Shown: positions 1 through 8,057, counted from the first letter of the stretch. The stretch is DNA of 41,605 bases from an uncultured Bacillota bacterium (GCA_927441425.1 CAKMKG010000039.1:1-41605), one strand, 5' to 3'. Notes: a model not told the origin generated them from the sequence alone. Made by a program: numbers and translations.

Positions 1-237
1 GTTCCGTTTGGTTTGCTTTTCAGCCTCGGCCTCAGCCTTTACTGTAGCAATACGCTCCTCTTGTCCTTCGATCATGGCCTTAGCATTTTCTCTCTGCTGA
101 TTGAGGTGCTCGGCTTGACCGGCTACAAAAACGAACTTCCAGCCCATTACGACGGGGAAGAATGGCGATCGAAAAAAGTCTCTGAGTTTTATAAAGCGGT
201 CTCGGATGCCGAGGTTTGTAGGGCATTTGTTGGGCAT
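1..237 (-). CDS. partial ORF, coiled-coil protein, runs off left edge
   Basis: An open frame on the minus strand starts with ATG at 237 and continues past base 1, so only the N-terminal 79 residues are visible. Residues 10-40 are basic and aromatic with a short hydrophobic stretch (PFFPVVMGWKFVFVAG). From about residue 41 the sequence becomes a Q/E/A/K-rich heptad-like segment (for example RENAKAMIEGQEERIATVKA), typical of a coiled coil. The overlapping plus-strand frame at 13-282 lacks an RBS and looks like its shadow. No strong RBS precedes the ATG. The frame is continuous, through one TAG codon, with the 29-codon ORF just upstream, so the two may be halves of one broken gene. Function not recognised. 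Confidence 0.4.
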   Translation of the reverse strand, partial: MPNKCPTNLGIRDRFIKLRDFFRSPFFPVVMGWKFVFVAGQAEHLNQQRENAKAMIEGQEERIATVKAEAEAEKQTKRN

Positions 238-252
238 TTCGTTTTTTCGTGC

Positions 253-342
253 CTAACTAAAAACCATCGGGAATATTATTAGAAATAAAGGAATAATCGT
301 TTTTGCTAATTTCTTAGTATTAGTATTCATTACATTCTTCAC
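253..342 (-). CDS. 29-residue hydrophobic peptide with strong RBS
   Basis: GTG start at 342, preceded with 7-nt spacing by a perfect AGGAGG (350-355). The peptide has a basic N-terminus (KNVMNTNTKKLAK) followed by a 14-residue hydrophobic segment ending PMVFS, like a signal anchor or small membrane peptide. It ends at TAG (253-255), but the same frame continues without another stop to the window edge. It is therefore either a real small peptide or the signal-anchor start of a larger gene interrupted by an amber codon. The RBS lies in one arm of an inverted repeat. No family recognised. Confidence 0.4.
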   Translation of the reverse strand: MKNVMNTNTKKLAKTIIPLFLIIFPMVFS

Positions 343-346
343 AAAA

Positions 347-406
347 ATACCTCCTGATTATTTATGTGATAATAATATCAAATCACATTAAACAAACAGG
401 AGGTAT
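347..406. promoter_or_regulatory. nested inverted repeat covering an RBS
   Basis: Outer arms ATACCTCCTG (347-356) and CAGGAGGTAT (397-406) are perfect 10-bp complements. Inner arms ATGTGAT (364-370) and ATCACAT (382-388) are perfect 7-bp complements. In a minus-strand transcript the outer stem would pair the RBS of the GTG ORF at 342 with an upstream anti-RBS. The inner palindrome could equally be a protein operator. Both roles are inferred. Confidence 0.45.
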
Positions 407-493
407 AAAATTAAACAAATCCTAAACTCTTTCTTTTTCAATTTAATTAATAATTATAACCATTGAATAACCTGATAACCATATAATTTTATC

Positions 494-1204
494 TTATCTA
501 TTCAACCGGTATCCCGCACCCCATACTGTCTCTATGATTTTCGGGGTTTTACTGTCATCCTCAATTTTTTCACGAATACGATTAATATGCACCATAACCG
601 TCGCGCTATCCCCAACATAATCATATCCCCATATTTTTTCAAACAATTGTTCCTTCGAGAAAACAATATTAGGATTTTCAGCCATAAATTTTAATAATTC
701 AAATTCTCGGTTAGGAAAACGAATTTCTTTCTCACCCTTATAGACTTTCCATCCATGCAGAAGAACTCGAATATTACCTATTCGTATCTCATCGCCCTTC
801 TCACCCAACTCTATCTGATTGGCTTCTGTTAATCGACTATACTGTCTTATATTTGCATTTACTCTTGCTACAAGCTCAGCGGGATCAAAAGGTTTCGTAA
901 TATAATCATCTGCACCAAGTCCCAGACCACGAATTTTATCAACAGATTCCGTCCTTGCCGTTACCATGAGAATTGGAATATTAAGTTCACCTCTTATCTC
1001 TTTGCATATCTCATAACCATTCTTCCCGGGAAGCATAAGATCCAGTAGTATTAAGTCAAAATTTTCCACATGCAGAAGCGGAAGCACTTTATCTCCATCA
1101 CTTACAATGAATGTTTCAAACCCACTCGCTTCGAGATAAGCCTGTTCTATCATACTGATATCATCATCGTCTTCGACAATTAGAATTCTATATTTTTCAT
1201 TCAT
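494..1204 (-). CDS. OmpR/PhoB-family response regulator
   Basis: A 236-residue two-domain regulator. The receiver domain (about 5-118) has the acidic pocket EDDDD (11-15), the phospho-acceptor Asp55 in LILLDLMLPG, Thr82 and Lys104 in TKPFDP. The C-terminal winged helix (about 135-235) carries the usual NREFELLKFM and YVGDSATVMVHINRIREKIE elements and ends GAGYRLNR. Length is normal. It lies 10 nt downstream of the histidine kinase at 1215-2648 on the same strand, so kinase and regulator form one operon and a cognate pair. Phosphorylation should drive DNA binding. The target is unknown, though the CPBP protease gene upstream is a plausible neighbour target. It could belong to the peptide- or cell-envelope-stress-sensing group common in Firmicutes. 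Confidence 0.93.
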   Translation of the reverse strand: MNEKYRILIVEDDDDISMIEQAYLEASGFETFIVSDGDKVLPLLHVENFDLILLDLMLPGKNGYEICKEIRGELNIPILMVTARTESVDKIRGLGLGADDYITKPFDPAELVARVNANIRQYSRLTEANQIELGEKGDEIRIGNIRVLLHGWKVYKGEKEIRFPNREFELLKFMAENPNIVFSKEQLFEKIWGYDYVGDSATVMVHINRIREKIEDDSKTPKIIETVWGAGYRLNR

Positions 1205-1214
1205 CTAAATTACC

Positions 1215-2648
1215 TCATTCATCCATAATTGGTAGTCTTATTCGAATAGTAAGACCGTTGCTGTTTTCTGCATCTACTGAGCCTCCCATGGCATCCACTA
1301 GATATTTTACAATATAAAGACCTAGACCATTCCCTTCTTTTATATGCCTTGACTCATCCCCTCGAAAAAACTGTTCAAAAATATGGGGAAGCTTATCTTC
1401 TGAAACTCCACATCCATTATCAGAAATCTCAAGTACTACATATGCATGTTCTTCAAAAATATTAATGGTAATTTCAAGCTTATCTGTTTCTGCATACTTT
1501 TTACTGTTTTCCAGTATATTATCAAGTATTCGTTTCATTTGTTCTCGGTCAACATTTGAAAACAAACCTTTCTTTACATCTTTTAATTTAATTTTTATAG
1601 ATTCATTCTCTATCAATAATTCGTATCTTTTCACATAGGCTTCCAGATACTCACTCCACTCTGTCTTTTCAAAAAATAGTGGCATATTACCTGTTTCAAG
1701 TTTTGAGAAATAAAATAACCTTTCCAAAAGCCGATCCATTTCTATCGTTCGTCTATAGGCTGTATCAAGAAATTTTTCTCTTGATTCAGGTGTTGTAGCA
1801 ACCCCATCCTTGAGACCTTTTATTGTTCCTCTAATTGCCGTTAATGGAGTCCTTAAGTCATGAGAAATTCCCGCCACCATTTCAACTCTCGCCTTTTCAT
1901 AAGACTCCTTTTCCGCATTCGCTTCCGTTATATGTTCCTGCATTTCATTAAATGCGTCACAGACATATTCAAATTCAATATCTCCCTTGTATTTAACAGG
2001 TTCAGAAAAATTTCCTTCTTTCATTCTTTTTGCTCCTTCTGACAATGCATCTAAAGGATTTGTGATATGTTCGATAAGTCTCTTAGTAAAAATCTGACTA
2101 ATTATGAGTAAGGCACCTATGAAAAATATGCCATCAATGAGCAATAGTATAAGTATCGTAGTCAAACTATTTTTTTGAGACCAGAATTCATGATATTCAC
2201 CTGCAATTGCAAACACTCTCATTTTCTCATTCATATCATATTGTGTTAGCACAGTCATATAGTCTTGTACATAAATATGTACCTTTCCATCTGTTTCCAA
2301 ATAATCTCCAAATTCATTTATAAGCTCACTCACAGGAAAATCAGTATTTGAGTAAATCACTTCACTATCTATTTCAACGCAAACAGAAAATCCATACCGA
2401 TTCAGTTTTGCTGCAAGATTGTTTATCTCCTCTTCTTTTGGGGATGGATTCCAATCTGTCAGGATATTTCTTATTTGTTCGGTATTATCTGCTAACTCAG
2501 ACGTACCAATCATGCTGTTTTTATATGTGCTCTCATATAAATTTATTACAAACATATTAACGAAAAGAAATAGACTTAAAGTTACAAGTACCATTCTGGT
2601 ATTAGAAATAAAAATTCTGCGTTTCACCGTCTGCTTTTCCTTATTCAT
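1215..2648 (-). CDS. membrane sensor histidine kinase
   Basis: Start taken at ATG 2648 because GAGGAGGAGG lies just upstream; an earlier in-frame codon has no such site. The 477-residue protein has a TM helix near residues 19-38, an extracytoplasmic sensor of about 130 residues, a second TM helix (around LTTILILLLIDGIFFIGALL), a HAMP linker, and a HisKA dimerisation domain with the phospho-accepting His in GISHDLRTPLTAIRG. The HATPase domain shows N (ILENSKKYAE), G1 (EISDNGCGV) and G2 (GNGLGLYIVKYL) boxes. It is the partner of the response regulator directly downstream. The sensor domain has no recognised ligand signature. Confidence 0.93.
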   Translation of the reverse strand: MNKEKQTVKRRIFISNTRMVLVTLSLFLFVNMFVINLYESTYKNSMIGTSELADNTEQIRNILTDWNPSPKEEEINNLAAKLNRYGFSVCVEIDSEVIYSNTDFPVSELINEFGDYLETDGKVHIYVQDYMTVLTQYDMNEKMRVFAIAGEYHEFWSQKNSLTTILILLLIDGIFFIGALLIISQIFTKRLIEHITNPLDALSEGAKRMKEGNFSEPVKYKGDIEFEYVCDAFNEMQEHITEANAEKESYEKARVEMVAGISHDLRTPLTAIRGTIKGLKDGVATTPESREKFLDTAYRRTIEMDRLLERLFYFSKLETGNMPLFFEKTEWSEYLEAYVKRYELLIENESIKIKLKDVKKGLFSNVDREQMKRILDNILENSKKYAETDKLEITINIFEEHAYVVLEISDNGCGVSEDKLPHIFEQFFRGDESRHIKEGNGLGLYIVKYLVDAMGGSVDAENSNGLTIRIRLPIMDE

Positions 2649-2768
2649 CGTCCTCCTCCTCGTAATAGGTGTCAACATTCTCTTGAAGAGTGTTTGATAT
2701 CGCGTGTAACTTGATTAGCTGTCATAACAGACTCCTTTTTGGGGATAAGTTAGACATACATTAAAGTA

Positions 2769-3443
2769 TTATGCCAGACCTAAAGCTGGTATGAGTATCG
2801 GCAAATTTAATAATAGATGAAGGAACATGCATGCAAACAGATTTCTTCTCCAAACATAAAGGATATATATTAAAACAGTACCAATTCCATGGTAGATTAA
2901 CCATTGAAAGCCCAGAAATTGAACATGCGGAATTATAAAAATGGTGAAGCTAATCGCTACTGCGATCCACTGACTTCCCGTCAATTCTTTTATACGTTCT
3001 ATTGGATATCCTCTAAATAGTATTTCTTCTGTTATCGCGGTTGTTATAACAATTCCTAGTATCACAGGAATTGGCAGATTAATAATTGAATCTATTCCTT
3101 CACTAGCTGGTTGTGGGGCAATCATATTAATAGCCCAATACCAAAACATGGCGAAACCCCAAAAATACCATGCCAGTTTAATGTCTTGTAGCTTTGGCTT
3201 TATTAGTAAAATAGATTTCATGTTTCTCTTTTCTATCATCATTACATATACAAGTACGCATAACACTGCCAGCCAATTCCAAAGAATCACAGATGGTGGA
3301 CCTTCAAGTTCGATCCTTAACCCCAAAAGATTCAATATTCTATTAATGTAGCTAGGAAAATATGATATTAACAATCCAATCAATATTAGATACAAACTAA
3401 TATTTCTATTTGTTATAGCTTCTGAATTTTTTGGATTTTTCAT
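2769..3443 (-). CDS. CPBP-family intramembrane protease (Abi/CAAX type)
   Basis: A polytopic membrane protein of 224 residues from ATG 3443, which has an AGGAG site 7 nt upstream; a longer start at 3494 overlapping the AraC fragment stop (ATGA) is possible. It has several hydrophobic helices and the family motifs: EEILFRGYPIER (glutamate pair and Arg), a conserved His in FIIPHVQF, and a third motif FLHLLLN near the C-terminus. CPBP proteins are glutamic-type intramembrane proteases, often linked to bacteriocin self-immunity or peptide maturation. The adjacent two-component system fits a small peptide-sensing or immunity locus, but no bacteriocin gene is visible. Function is inferred from family only. 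Confidence 0.85.
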   Translation of the reverse strand: MKNPKNSEAITNRNISLYLILIGLLISYFPSYINRILNLLGLRIELEGPPSVILWNWLAVLCVLVYVMMIEKRNMKSILLIKPKLQDIKLAWYFWGFAMFWYWAINMIAPQPASEGIDSIINLPIPVILGIVITTAITEEILFRGYPIERIKELTGSQWIAVAISFTIFIIPHVQFLGFQWLIYHGIGTVLIYILYVWRRNLFACMFLHLLLNLPILIPALGLA

Positions 3444-3490
3444 TGATATTCTCCTGAAAAAGAAAGGTATTTGAAAAAGTTCCACTGCTT

Positions 3491-3739
3491 TCATGCTTTA
3501 CTATCCATAAAGACTCCAGTGTTATTTCTATAACCATCAAGTATAGCTTCAATACTTCGATCAATTTTTAGTGCATCAATATATTTTTTGTAAGAATAAC
3601 CTGTTTCTTGTTTAAATTTTCTTCTTAGATGATACTTACTATATCCGAAATGCTGAGATAAATCTTCAAGGTTTAATTCATTATCAATATTATCTCTTAT
3701 GTATTTACAAATATCTGAAGCCACAATTTGCCACCCCAC
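3491..3739 (-). pseudogene. truncated AraC-family regulator
   Basis: This 82-residue frame begins with GTG 3739 and encodes the first half of an AraC/XylS DNA-binding domain (YIRDNIDNELNLEDLSQHF, GYSKYHLRRKFKQETGYS, YKKYIDALKIDRSIEAI). AraC proteins with an N-terminal DNA-binding domain begin this way, but the second helix-turn-helix and any effector domain are missing. The frame ends after about 15 unrelated residues. Its stop overlaps the upstream candidate start of the CPBP gene (ATGA). A deletion fusing the 5' part of an AraC gene to the protease region is the simplest explanation. One helix-turn-helix alone is unlikely to be a working regulator. Confidence 0.75.
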
Positions 3740-3870
3740 AATACTGATAATATTAACTTTACCCTATGTCTTCTATATTTTAGCCCTTTTTTGGGGTCAA
3801 AAAACATCATTTTTTTGCTGTTTTTTGGCCCTAAAATCGGCTCAAAACCACTATATGTTGTGGGCAACCT

Positions 3871-5035
3871 CTACTTTTTCTCGCCAAAACCACTGCGCGT
3901 CATCAGAATTACCGCTTCAACGATATTACCTTTGTCCCACAAAATTTCCTGTACTTCGTGTCCATCTTTATACACAGGAAAGTTAAAGGATATCGATTTC
4001 AAAGGCACTCCTGCCTCATCGCGGGTATATATCTGAATTTCCTTAATCAGGGAAGATACAAGAGCTTTTCGTTCTTCATCACTTATTCATAGACTTTTTC
4101 AAAATTAATCATTATTTTATAAACATTATCCAAGGTGATTGCATCGCGCTCAATAGATTGTCGCCTTAACTTTACATCTTCTATTATCTCTTCTAACTCC
4201 ACAATAATATCATATAGACCATCCAAGCGAATAGTCATATCATGCAATTTTCTCTCATGATAACGAATGTCTTCCGGCAACGTGTCAATTTCATTTTCCA
4301 ATCGAGCTTTATTTAAATCAATCTCTCTTAGCTTAGCTTCATAGTTTTTAATCTCTCTATCAATATTTGTTGTATCAATCTGAGTACCAATTCTTGCTTT
4401 TACTTCCTTTGCAAATGTTTCATTGCTAACCAATTCTCTGATTGCCTCAATTATATTGGAGTTTGCGAATTTATCATATATTAATCGAATCACCTCCGCT
4501 TCTTCCTCTTGAACAATTAGTATTTTATCCTTCAAATAGTAGTCGTAAGGCGCAAATCCACCATTCCATCCACCTTGCCTAGCTTTTTCCTTGCGCCCAT
4601 TCATGGTCTGCTCAATGATGTTTTCTCTTTCGATTTCGGATACAGCAGAAAGAACGGATATAAGTAGTTTTCCACTTGCTGTGATGAATCAATACCTTCT
4701 TCAATACATATTAGGTTTATCCCAAAGGATTGCACAAATTCCAATGAATTTAAAATGTCAGCAGCATTTCTTCCAAATCGGGATAGTTTATAGACTAATA
4801 TGTAATCAATTTGTAAGCCATTTTCAATATCTGACAACATTTTTTTAAAAGCTGGCCGACCTTCAATGGATTTCCCCGACTTTCCGGCATCTTCATAGAT
4901 ATCCACCAACAGCATTTCTTCTCTATCCGCAAAGCGTTTCAAGCTATTTATTTGACCATCCAAACTAAATCCGTCCACCTGCATTTCTGTACTAACGCGA
5001 GGATATAGAACACATTTCTTCCTTCTCCTATTCAT
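3871..5035 (-). pseudogene. degraded large serine recombinase (TnpX/TndX type)
   Basis: Three frames on the minus strand make one recombinase. From ATG 5035 (RBS AGGAGG) the first encodes a resolvase catalytic domain: YPRVSTEMQVDGFSLDGQ with the nucleophilic Ser, then YKLSRFGRNAADIL. Near 4690 the frame shifts by one base; the other frame then reads ASGKLLISVLSAVSEIEREN and continues to 4083 with the recombinase domain (GGWNGGFAPYDYYLKD). After YDKFANSN the sequence jumps to a coiled coil, so the zinc-ribbon region is deleted. A second one-base shift at about 4086 moves to a third frame, SDEERKALVSSLIKEIQIYT to WDKGNIVEAVIL, ending at TAG 3871. Two frameshifts plus a deletion make it non-functional. 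Confidence 0.9.
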
Positions 5036-5103
5036 AATCCTACCTCCTGACCTAATTTTAATTTTACAGATGGAAAATATCTTTATGTAATGTGCTGTGT
5101 AAA

Positions 5104-5274
5104 CTACACAGCACAATCTAATTCTTTTAAAATCTCAACTCCATGCTTTTCTACCACACTTGCCAATGTGTTCATAAAGACATTGAATTCTTGGGATTGC
5201 GGCTGAAAATCTTTTTCTTATGGATCAGCTTTGTTAATAGTTGTATCTTCTAATACAGTTATGATATTTTCCAT
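5104..5274 (-). pseudogene. small recombinase-companion ORF with in-frame TAA
   Basis: ATG 5274 follows a good RBS (GGAGGTG). The frame reads MENIITVLEDTTINKADP, meets TAA at 5218-5220, then continues in the same frame with coding-like sequence (EKDFQPQSQEFNVFMNTLA, VVEKHGVEILKELDCAV) to TAG at 5104. The composition after the stop looks like protein, so I read it as a 56-codon gene with a nonsense mutation. An 18-residue peptide is the alternative. It lies 69 nt upstream of the recombinase on the same strand, as small accessory ORFs of mobile elements often do. Function unknown. Confidence 0.55.
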
Positions 5275-5380
5275 CTGTAAACACCTCCGTGATTACATAA
5301 CTCGATTATAAATAGGTTTTAAGTATATGTGAAATGTTTCGTTTTTCTCATCTAAGTTAACATTTTGAGAAAAGGCATAA

Positions 5381-5530
5381 TTATAGGCTCTTCAATCCTA
5401 CACTGATTGTGAGAGCCTTATTGACACAATAAATTTCTTGCTCGCTTATTTTACCAACATATCTTTTTAATCGCTTTTTATCTATTGTAATAATCTGTTC
5501 TAATTTTTTTAGTAAATCGGACGGCTGTTG
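5381..5530 (-). pseudogene. C-terminal remnant of a MazF/PemK-like toxin gene
   Basis: The minus-strand frame ending at TAA 5381-5383 reads LLKKLEQIITIDKKRLKRY, then VGKISEQEIYCVNKALTISV. This resembles the last 45 or so residues of MazF/PemK endoribonucleases (the 'EQIRTIDKxRL...GKLSExE' tail). There is no upstream catalytic part: the frame closes shortly beyond 5560. No antitoxin gene is visible. It is a fragment inside the decaying mobile element. Confidence 0.6.
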
Positions 5531-5885
5531 GCACAGCTCCACGGGAGTTTAACCCTATCGGCGGTCTGCCGAAACCCTACCCATTGCCTGCGACGCTTTT
5601 AACGCTCGGACTGTGGCTATAAGGGAGTATCATTGTCCCATCTACATGTCTTCGCCCGCTAACTGCCAAATTTCTTTGCCACTTGATATTGTTCGCTCGC
5701 TCTGAAAAGAGGTCATGGCGTATAAGTAGCTTGGCTCAATATAGATGGAATGTATCCGTTTCACTATATACTGCAAAACCGCTATCTGACCTGCATTCTT
5801 TGTCAAGGAGCAATTGCCGTATAGCAGGAAAATCATAAATAGGAAGCACGGAAAGGGGAGCGTACTTCCCATATAAATTTATCTG
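5531..5885 (-). other. degraded mobile-element sequence, no intact gene
   Basis: No intact gene is evident. On the minus strand several short frames read like protein and are then broken, such as YGKYAPLSVLPIYDFPAIRQ in one frame and HVDGTMILPYSHSPSVKSV in another. A 76-codon frame (5642-5872) overlaps both, has no RBS and looks like a chance ORF. The pattern fits remains of conjugative-element genes scrambled by indels. No family is assigned. Confidence 0.4.
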
Positions 5886-6098
5886 TTAGGCGGCATTGAA
5901 AGTCTGCTCGTTAGCAAAGTATCTATCCTCCGTATAAAGCTGCTCCTGTTGCTTTGCCGACAAATCAGAAAAGGATACTTCCCGGCTACGCTGGCGTTTC
6001 AGCTCATCGTAGAAGTCCCTCACCTCGTGCTTCAATATCTTCTTACAGAAACTATCAAAAGCATGTTGCTCACTTTGTTCGTGGTTATTAGGTTTCAC
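5886..6098 (-). pseudogene. truncated sigma-70-like regulator of Tn916-type elements
   Basis: GTG start at 6098 with a GGGGGTGAG site just upstream. The 70-residue product begins KPNNHEQSEQHAFDSFCKK and contains YDELKRQRSREVSFSDLSA and EDRYFANEQTFN, matching the N-terminal half of the small sigma-70-like proteins of Tn916 relatives (Tn916 orf7 position). Those proteins are about 140 residues and end in a region-4 helix-turn-helix; here the frame stops after NAA, so the DNA-binding half is missing. In Tn916 this protein activates transfer and excision genes, which are absent here. The loss fits an element that can no longer move. Confidence 0.8.
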
Positions 6099-6216
6099 AT
6101 TCTCACCCCCTTTCGGGCGGTGAATCCGCTGATCCCCTTTCGCCATTATTACGGTGGGAATCTTAAAATTGCAAAACTCAAAATTTCTTTTTGAAAAAAG
6201 TTTATACAAAACGCAA

Positions 6217-6246
6217 AAATGCCCGACTGAAAATACAGTCGGACAT
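6217..6246 (-). terminator. hairpin upstream of sigma-like gene (attenuator-like)
   Basis: CCGACTG (6223-6229) and CAGTCGG (6236-6242) form a perfect stem with a 6-nt loop, extended by flanking pairs. In the minus-strand transcript it is followed by TTTTTG. It lies between a candidate promoter and the GTG at 6098, the place for an attenuator of the sigma-like gene. Confidence 0.6.
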
Positions 6247-6287
6247 AAATAGAGCTATTTACCTTTATTTGTTGATGTGTGTGTTCA

Positions 6288-6316
6288 TATTTGCAGCCGT
6301 AATATCCCGTTGTCAA
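6288..6316 (-). promoter_or_regulatory. candidate promoter for the sigma-like gene
   Basis: Minus strand TTGACA (6316-6311), then 17 nt, then CAAATA (6293-6288). The -35 is perfect and the -10 weak. The rest of 6247-6483 holds no convincing gene; the plus-strand frame at 6191-6472 lacks an RBS and protein-like composition. Confidence 0.4.
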
Positions 6317-6483
6317 GTAAAGGGCTTTTTTAACAAAATACTACTAATTATCGAATTGTGTCGAAATAAAATGAACACGACGCTATCTACCAAAGATACC
6401 GCCATATCCTTAAAAAGGGCGACTTTATTATCTCCCCGTAATTCTATTCTTGAAAAGAAAACAGCGGCTTAGTATTTGTTGCC

Positions 6484-6534
6484 ATAAAAAACAAAGAGCC
6501 AATAACTGTGATTTTACTCATAGTTATTGGCTCT
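6484..6534 (-). terminator. rho-independent terminator of the RlmN/Cfr-like gene
   Basis: AGAGCCAATAACTGTGA (6495-6511) pairs with 6518-6534 over 17 positions with one wobble pair. On the minus strand the stem is followed by TTTGTTTTTTAT. It begins 22 nt after the stop of the methyltransferase gene. Confidence 0.85.
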
Positions 6535-6556
6535 GCGACGTTGCGACTGGCACTTT

Positions 6557-7537
6557 TTATTCATTTGTTTCTTTGTATTTACTAGCCAACTGTCCACAAG
6601 CCGCCTTAATATTTCTGCCATGAGAAATTCTCATTGTAACTTCAAGCCCAGCTCGTTCCAACTGCTGTTTGAATACAGCCATTTCCTGTTTTACTGGTTT
6701 TTTAATTTGCTTATTACTTGTAGGATTGTATTCAAGTAGATTGATCATGACATTTTTGTCACGGAACCAATTTGCTAGTTGCCTCACATCAGAAGGTCGG
6801 TCATTTATCCCCGGCAGAATCAAATACGCAAACACGACTTTTCGATTATGCCGTTTGGCGTAAGACAATGCTCCATCGGCAACATCGCTAATTTGGGATA
6901 GATGCATATTGGGAATAATATGGTTTCTTACAACTTGTGTTGTTGCGTGCAGAGATATTGTCAGTTGAATTTTCAGATGTTCCTCACGCAATTTTTTCAA
7001 TTGTTTAACCGGACCAACGGTTGATACAGTGATGCCGTCCGTGGGAAAATTCATACCGTTTCTATCCCGAAGAATATGAATTGCCTTTATAAAGTTGTCA
7101 TAGTTTAATAGCGGCTCTCCCATACCCATAAAAATGATACGGTTTACCTTTCGCCGTAGTAGTATAACCTGCTGAACGATTTCTGCTGGTGTCAGATTAC
7201 GAACAAATCCATTCCGCCCAGATTCACAAAAAATACAACCAACCGAACAACCGACTTGTGTACTCACGCAAACCGTTCCGCCACCTCGACGTTTAATAAA
7301 AACCGTTTCAATGTATTTACCATCCAACAGTTCATAAACATATTTTTCGGTATCGCCATCCTTGTAGACTGTTTTTAGCGACATATTTAGGTATTCTTTT
7401 TTGGGTGAATGCTTATATAGTGACGAGTATAAATTTTTCGCTTCTTTCTCACCAATGACTTCCATCATTTCTTTGTAGGTAAATCCATATGGAGCACTCC
7501 AAATATCTACAGGAGTATGTCTTTGTAAATTTTTCAT
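6557..7537 (-). CDS. RlmN/Cfr-family radical SAM RNA methyltransferase-like
   Basis: A 326-residue radical SAM protein. It has the cluster motif C97-x3-C101-x2-C104 (CSVGCIFCESG), then GFVRNLTPAEIVQQV, the SAM-binding GMGEPLLNYDNF, SLHAT, and the C-terminal ACGQLA whose Cys is the transient methyl carrier in RlmN/Cfr. RlmN methylates A2503 of 23S rRNA and some tRNAs at C2; Cfr methylates A2503 at C8 and confers PhLOPSA resistance. The GMGEPLLNYDNF motif is RlmN-like (Cfr has GMGEALANR), but the protein is shorter at the N-terminus than E. coli RlmN and sits in a mobile element behind an attenuated leader, like ribosome-protection cargo. It is second in an operon with the KTR gene. Target base and resistance role are unproven. 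Confidence 0.85.
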   Translation of the reverse strand: MKNLQRHTPVDIWSAPYGFTYKEMMEVIGEKEAKNLYSSLYKHSPKKEYLNMSLKTVYKDGDTEKYVYELLDGKYIETVFIKRRGGGTVCVSTQVGCSVGCIFCESGRNGFVRNLTPAEIVQQVILLRRKVNRIIFMGMGEPLLNYDNFIKAIHILRDRNGMNFPTDGITVSTVGPVKQLKKLREEHLKIQLTISLHATTQVVRNHIIPNMHLSQISDVADGALSYAKRHNRKVVFAYLILPGINDRPSDVRQLANWFRDKNVMINLLEYNPTSNKQIKKPVKQEMAVFKQQLERAGLEVTMRISHGRNIKAACGQLASKYKETNE

Positions 7538-7583
7538 TTTCCAAGTCCTTTCTCCGCAAAGGGTAAAATATAAGCTCTGCGAC

Positions 7584-7754
7584 TTAGCGACTGGAACTTT
7601 TGATTACAATTTTCAGTTCTTCTACATCTATAATGTGTATTGTTTTGCATTTGGGACAAAAAAGAGGAAAATCTTTCAATAATGTATTCTTAAATATTTG
7701 AACACGAGTTTTTCCATTGCAAACTGGACACACTATCCAATATTTTTCATTCAC
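7584..7754 (-). CDS. cysteine-rich KTR-domain small protein
   Basis: GTG start at 7754 with AAGGAGGTG 6 nt upstream. The 56-residue product has C9PVC12 and C33PKC36 pairs, a zinc-ribbon-like layout, and the diagnostic KTR at 15-17 (CNGKTRVQIF), then DFPLFCPKCK and a hydrophobic IIDVEEL tail. This is the Cys_rich_KTR family (orf6 of Tn916, where it follows tet(M)). Here it is the first gene after the leader and precedes the RlmN/Cfr-like gene by 46 nt. The family's biochemical role is not established. Confidence 0.85.
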   Translation of the reverse strand: MNEKYWIVCPVCNGKTRVQIFKNTLLKDFPLFCPKCKTIHIIDVEELKIVIKSSSR

Positions 7755-8051
7755 TAACTTCACCTCCTTATCAATTGATTTTTTAATGAAATATTAAAAA
7801 GGCAATAAAAAATGCAGGTCAATTCTCAATGTGAGCATTGACCTGCATATATAGTGCGAGTATTAACAAAACAAACATAGGTATAATTTTATAAATTATA
7901 CCCTAAATAAAAAATTACTTGTTTACTATTCATACATTCGCAAAATAGGCATGACAAAAGCTCACAGAAAAATGTAAACTGTTTCTTTTATTGCCTATAT
8001 TTTTAAATGTAATCGTAGCTCATAAGTAATTACTCCTCTTGCTATAAAATT
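7755..8051 (-). promoter_or_regulatory. structured leader of the KTR-methyltransferase operon
   Basis: About 300 nt of transcribed leader. On the minus strand it contains AAGAGGAG followed by a 6-codon ORF (MSYDYI, ATG at 8012-8010) and a second short frame (MPILRMYE, preceded by CTTTTGTC). It can fold a long hairpin pairing TAGGC...GCCTA with inner AAAAG...CTTTT and ACAG...CTGT, while GTTTAC near 7980 can instead pair with GTAAAC near 7921, a mutually exclusive fold. A near-perfect palindrome, GGTATAATTT/AAATTATACC, lies at 7880-7902. The layout resembles the attenuated tet(M) leader of Tn916 and other ribosome-drug-induced leaders. Induction by ribosome stalling is inferred. Confidence 0.6.
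7807..7848 (-). terminator. attenuator terminator in the operon leader
   Basis: ATGCAGGTCAAT (7812-7823) and ATTGACCTGCAT (7837-7848) form a perfect 12-bp stem, with inner CTCA/TGAG pairing in the loop. On the minus strand it is followed by TTTTTT (7812-7807). It lies between the promoter and the first gene, so it must be read through for expression. Confidence 0.8.
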
Positions 8052-8057
8052 ATAATT

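Noticed and set aside
13..282. Plus-strand frame of 89 codons
   Set aside because: TTG start without RBS, and antisense to a frame with clear coiled-coil composition; treated as a shadow.
2672..2725. 17-codon ORF with AAGGAG site upstream of the histidine kinase
   Set aside because: RBS is good but the peptide (MTANQVTRDIKHSSREC) matches nothing and is very short; could be the remnant of a deleted gene, not enough to call.
3728..4036. Plus-strand frames opposite the AraC and recombinase remnants
   Set aside because: No RBS and antisense to recognisable recombinase tail; shadows.
6191..6472. Plus-strand 93-codon frame
   Set aside because: TTG start, no RBS, covers the promoter and attenuator of the sigma-like gene; composition not protein-like.
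6557..7537. Calling the gene cfr
   Set aside because: The GMGEPLLNYDNF and ACGQLA motifs fit RlmN at least as well as Cfr; only family level is justified.
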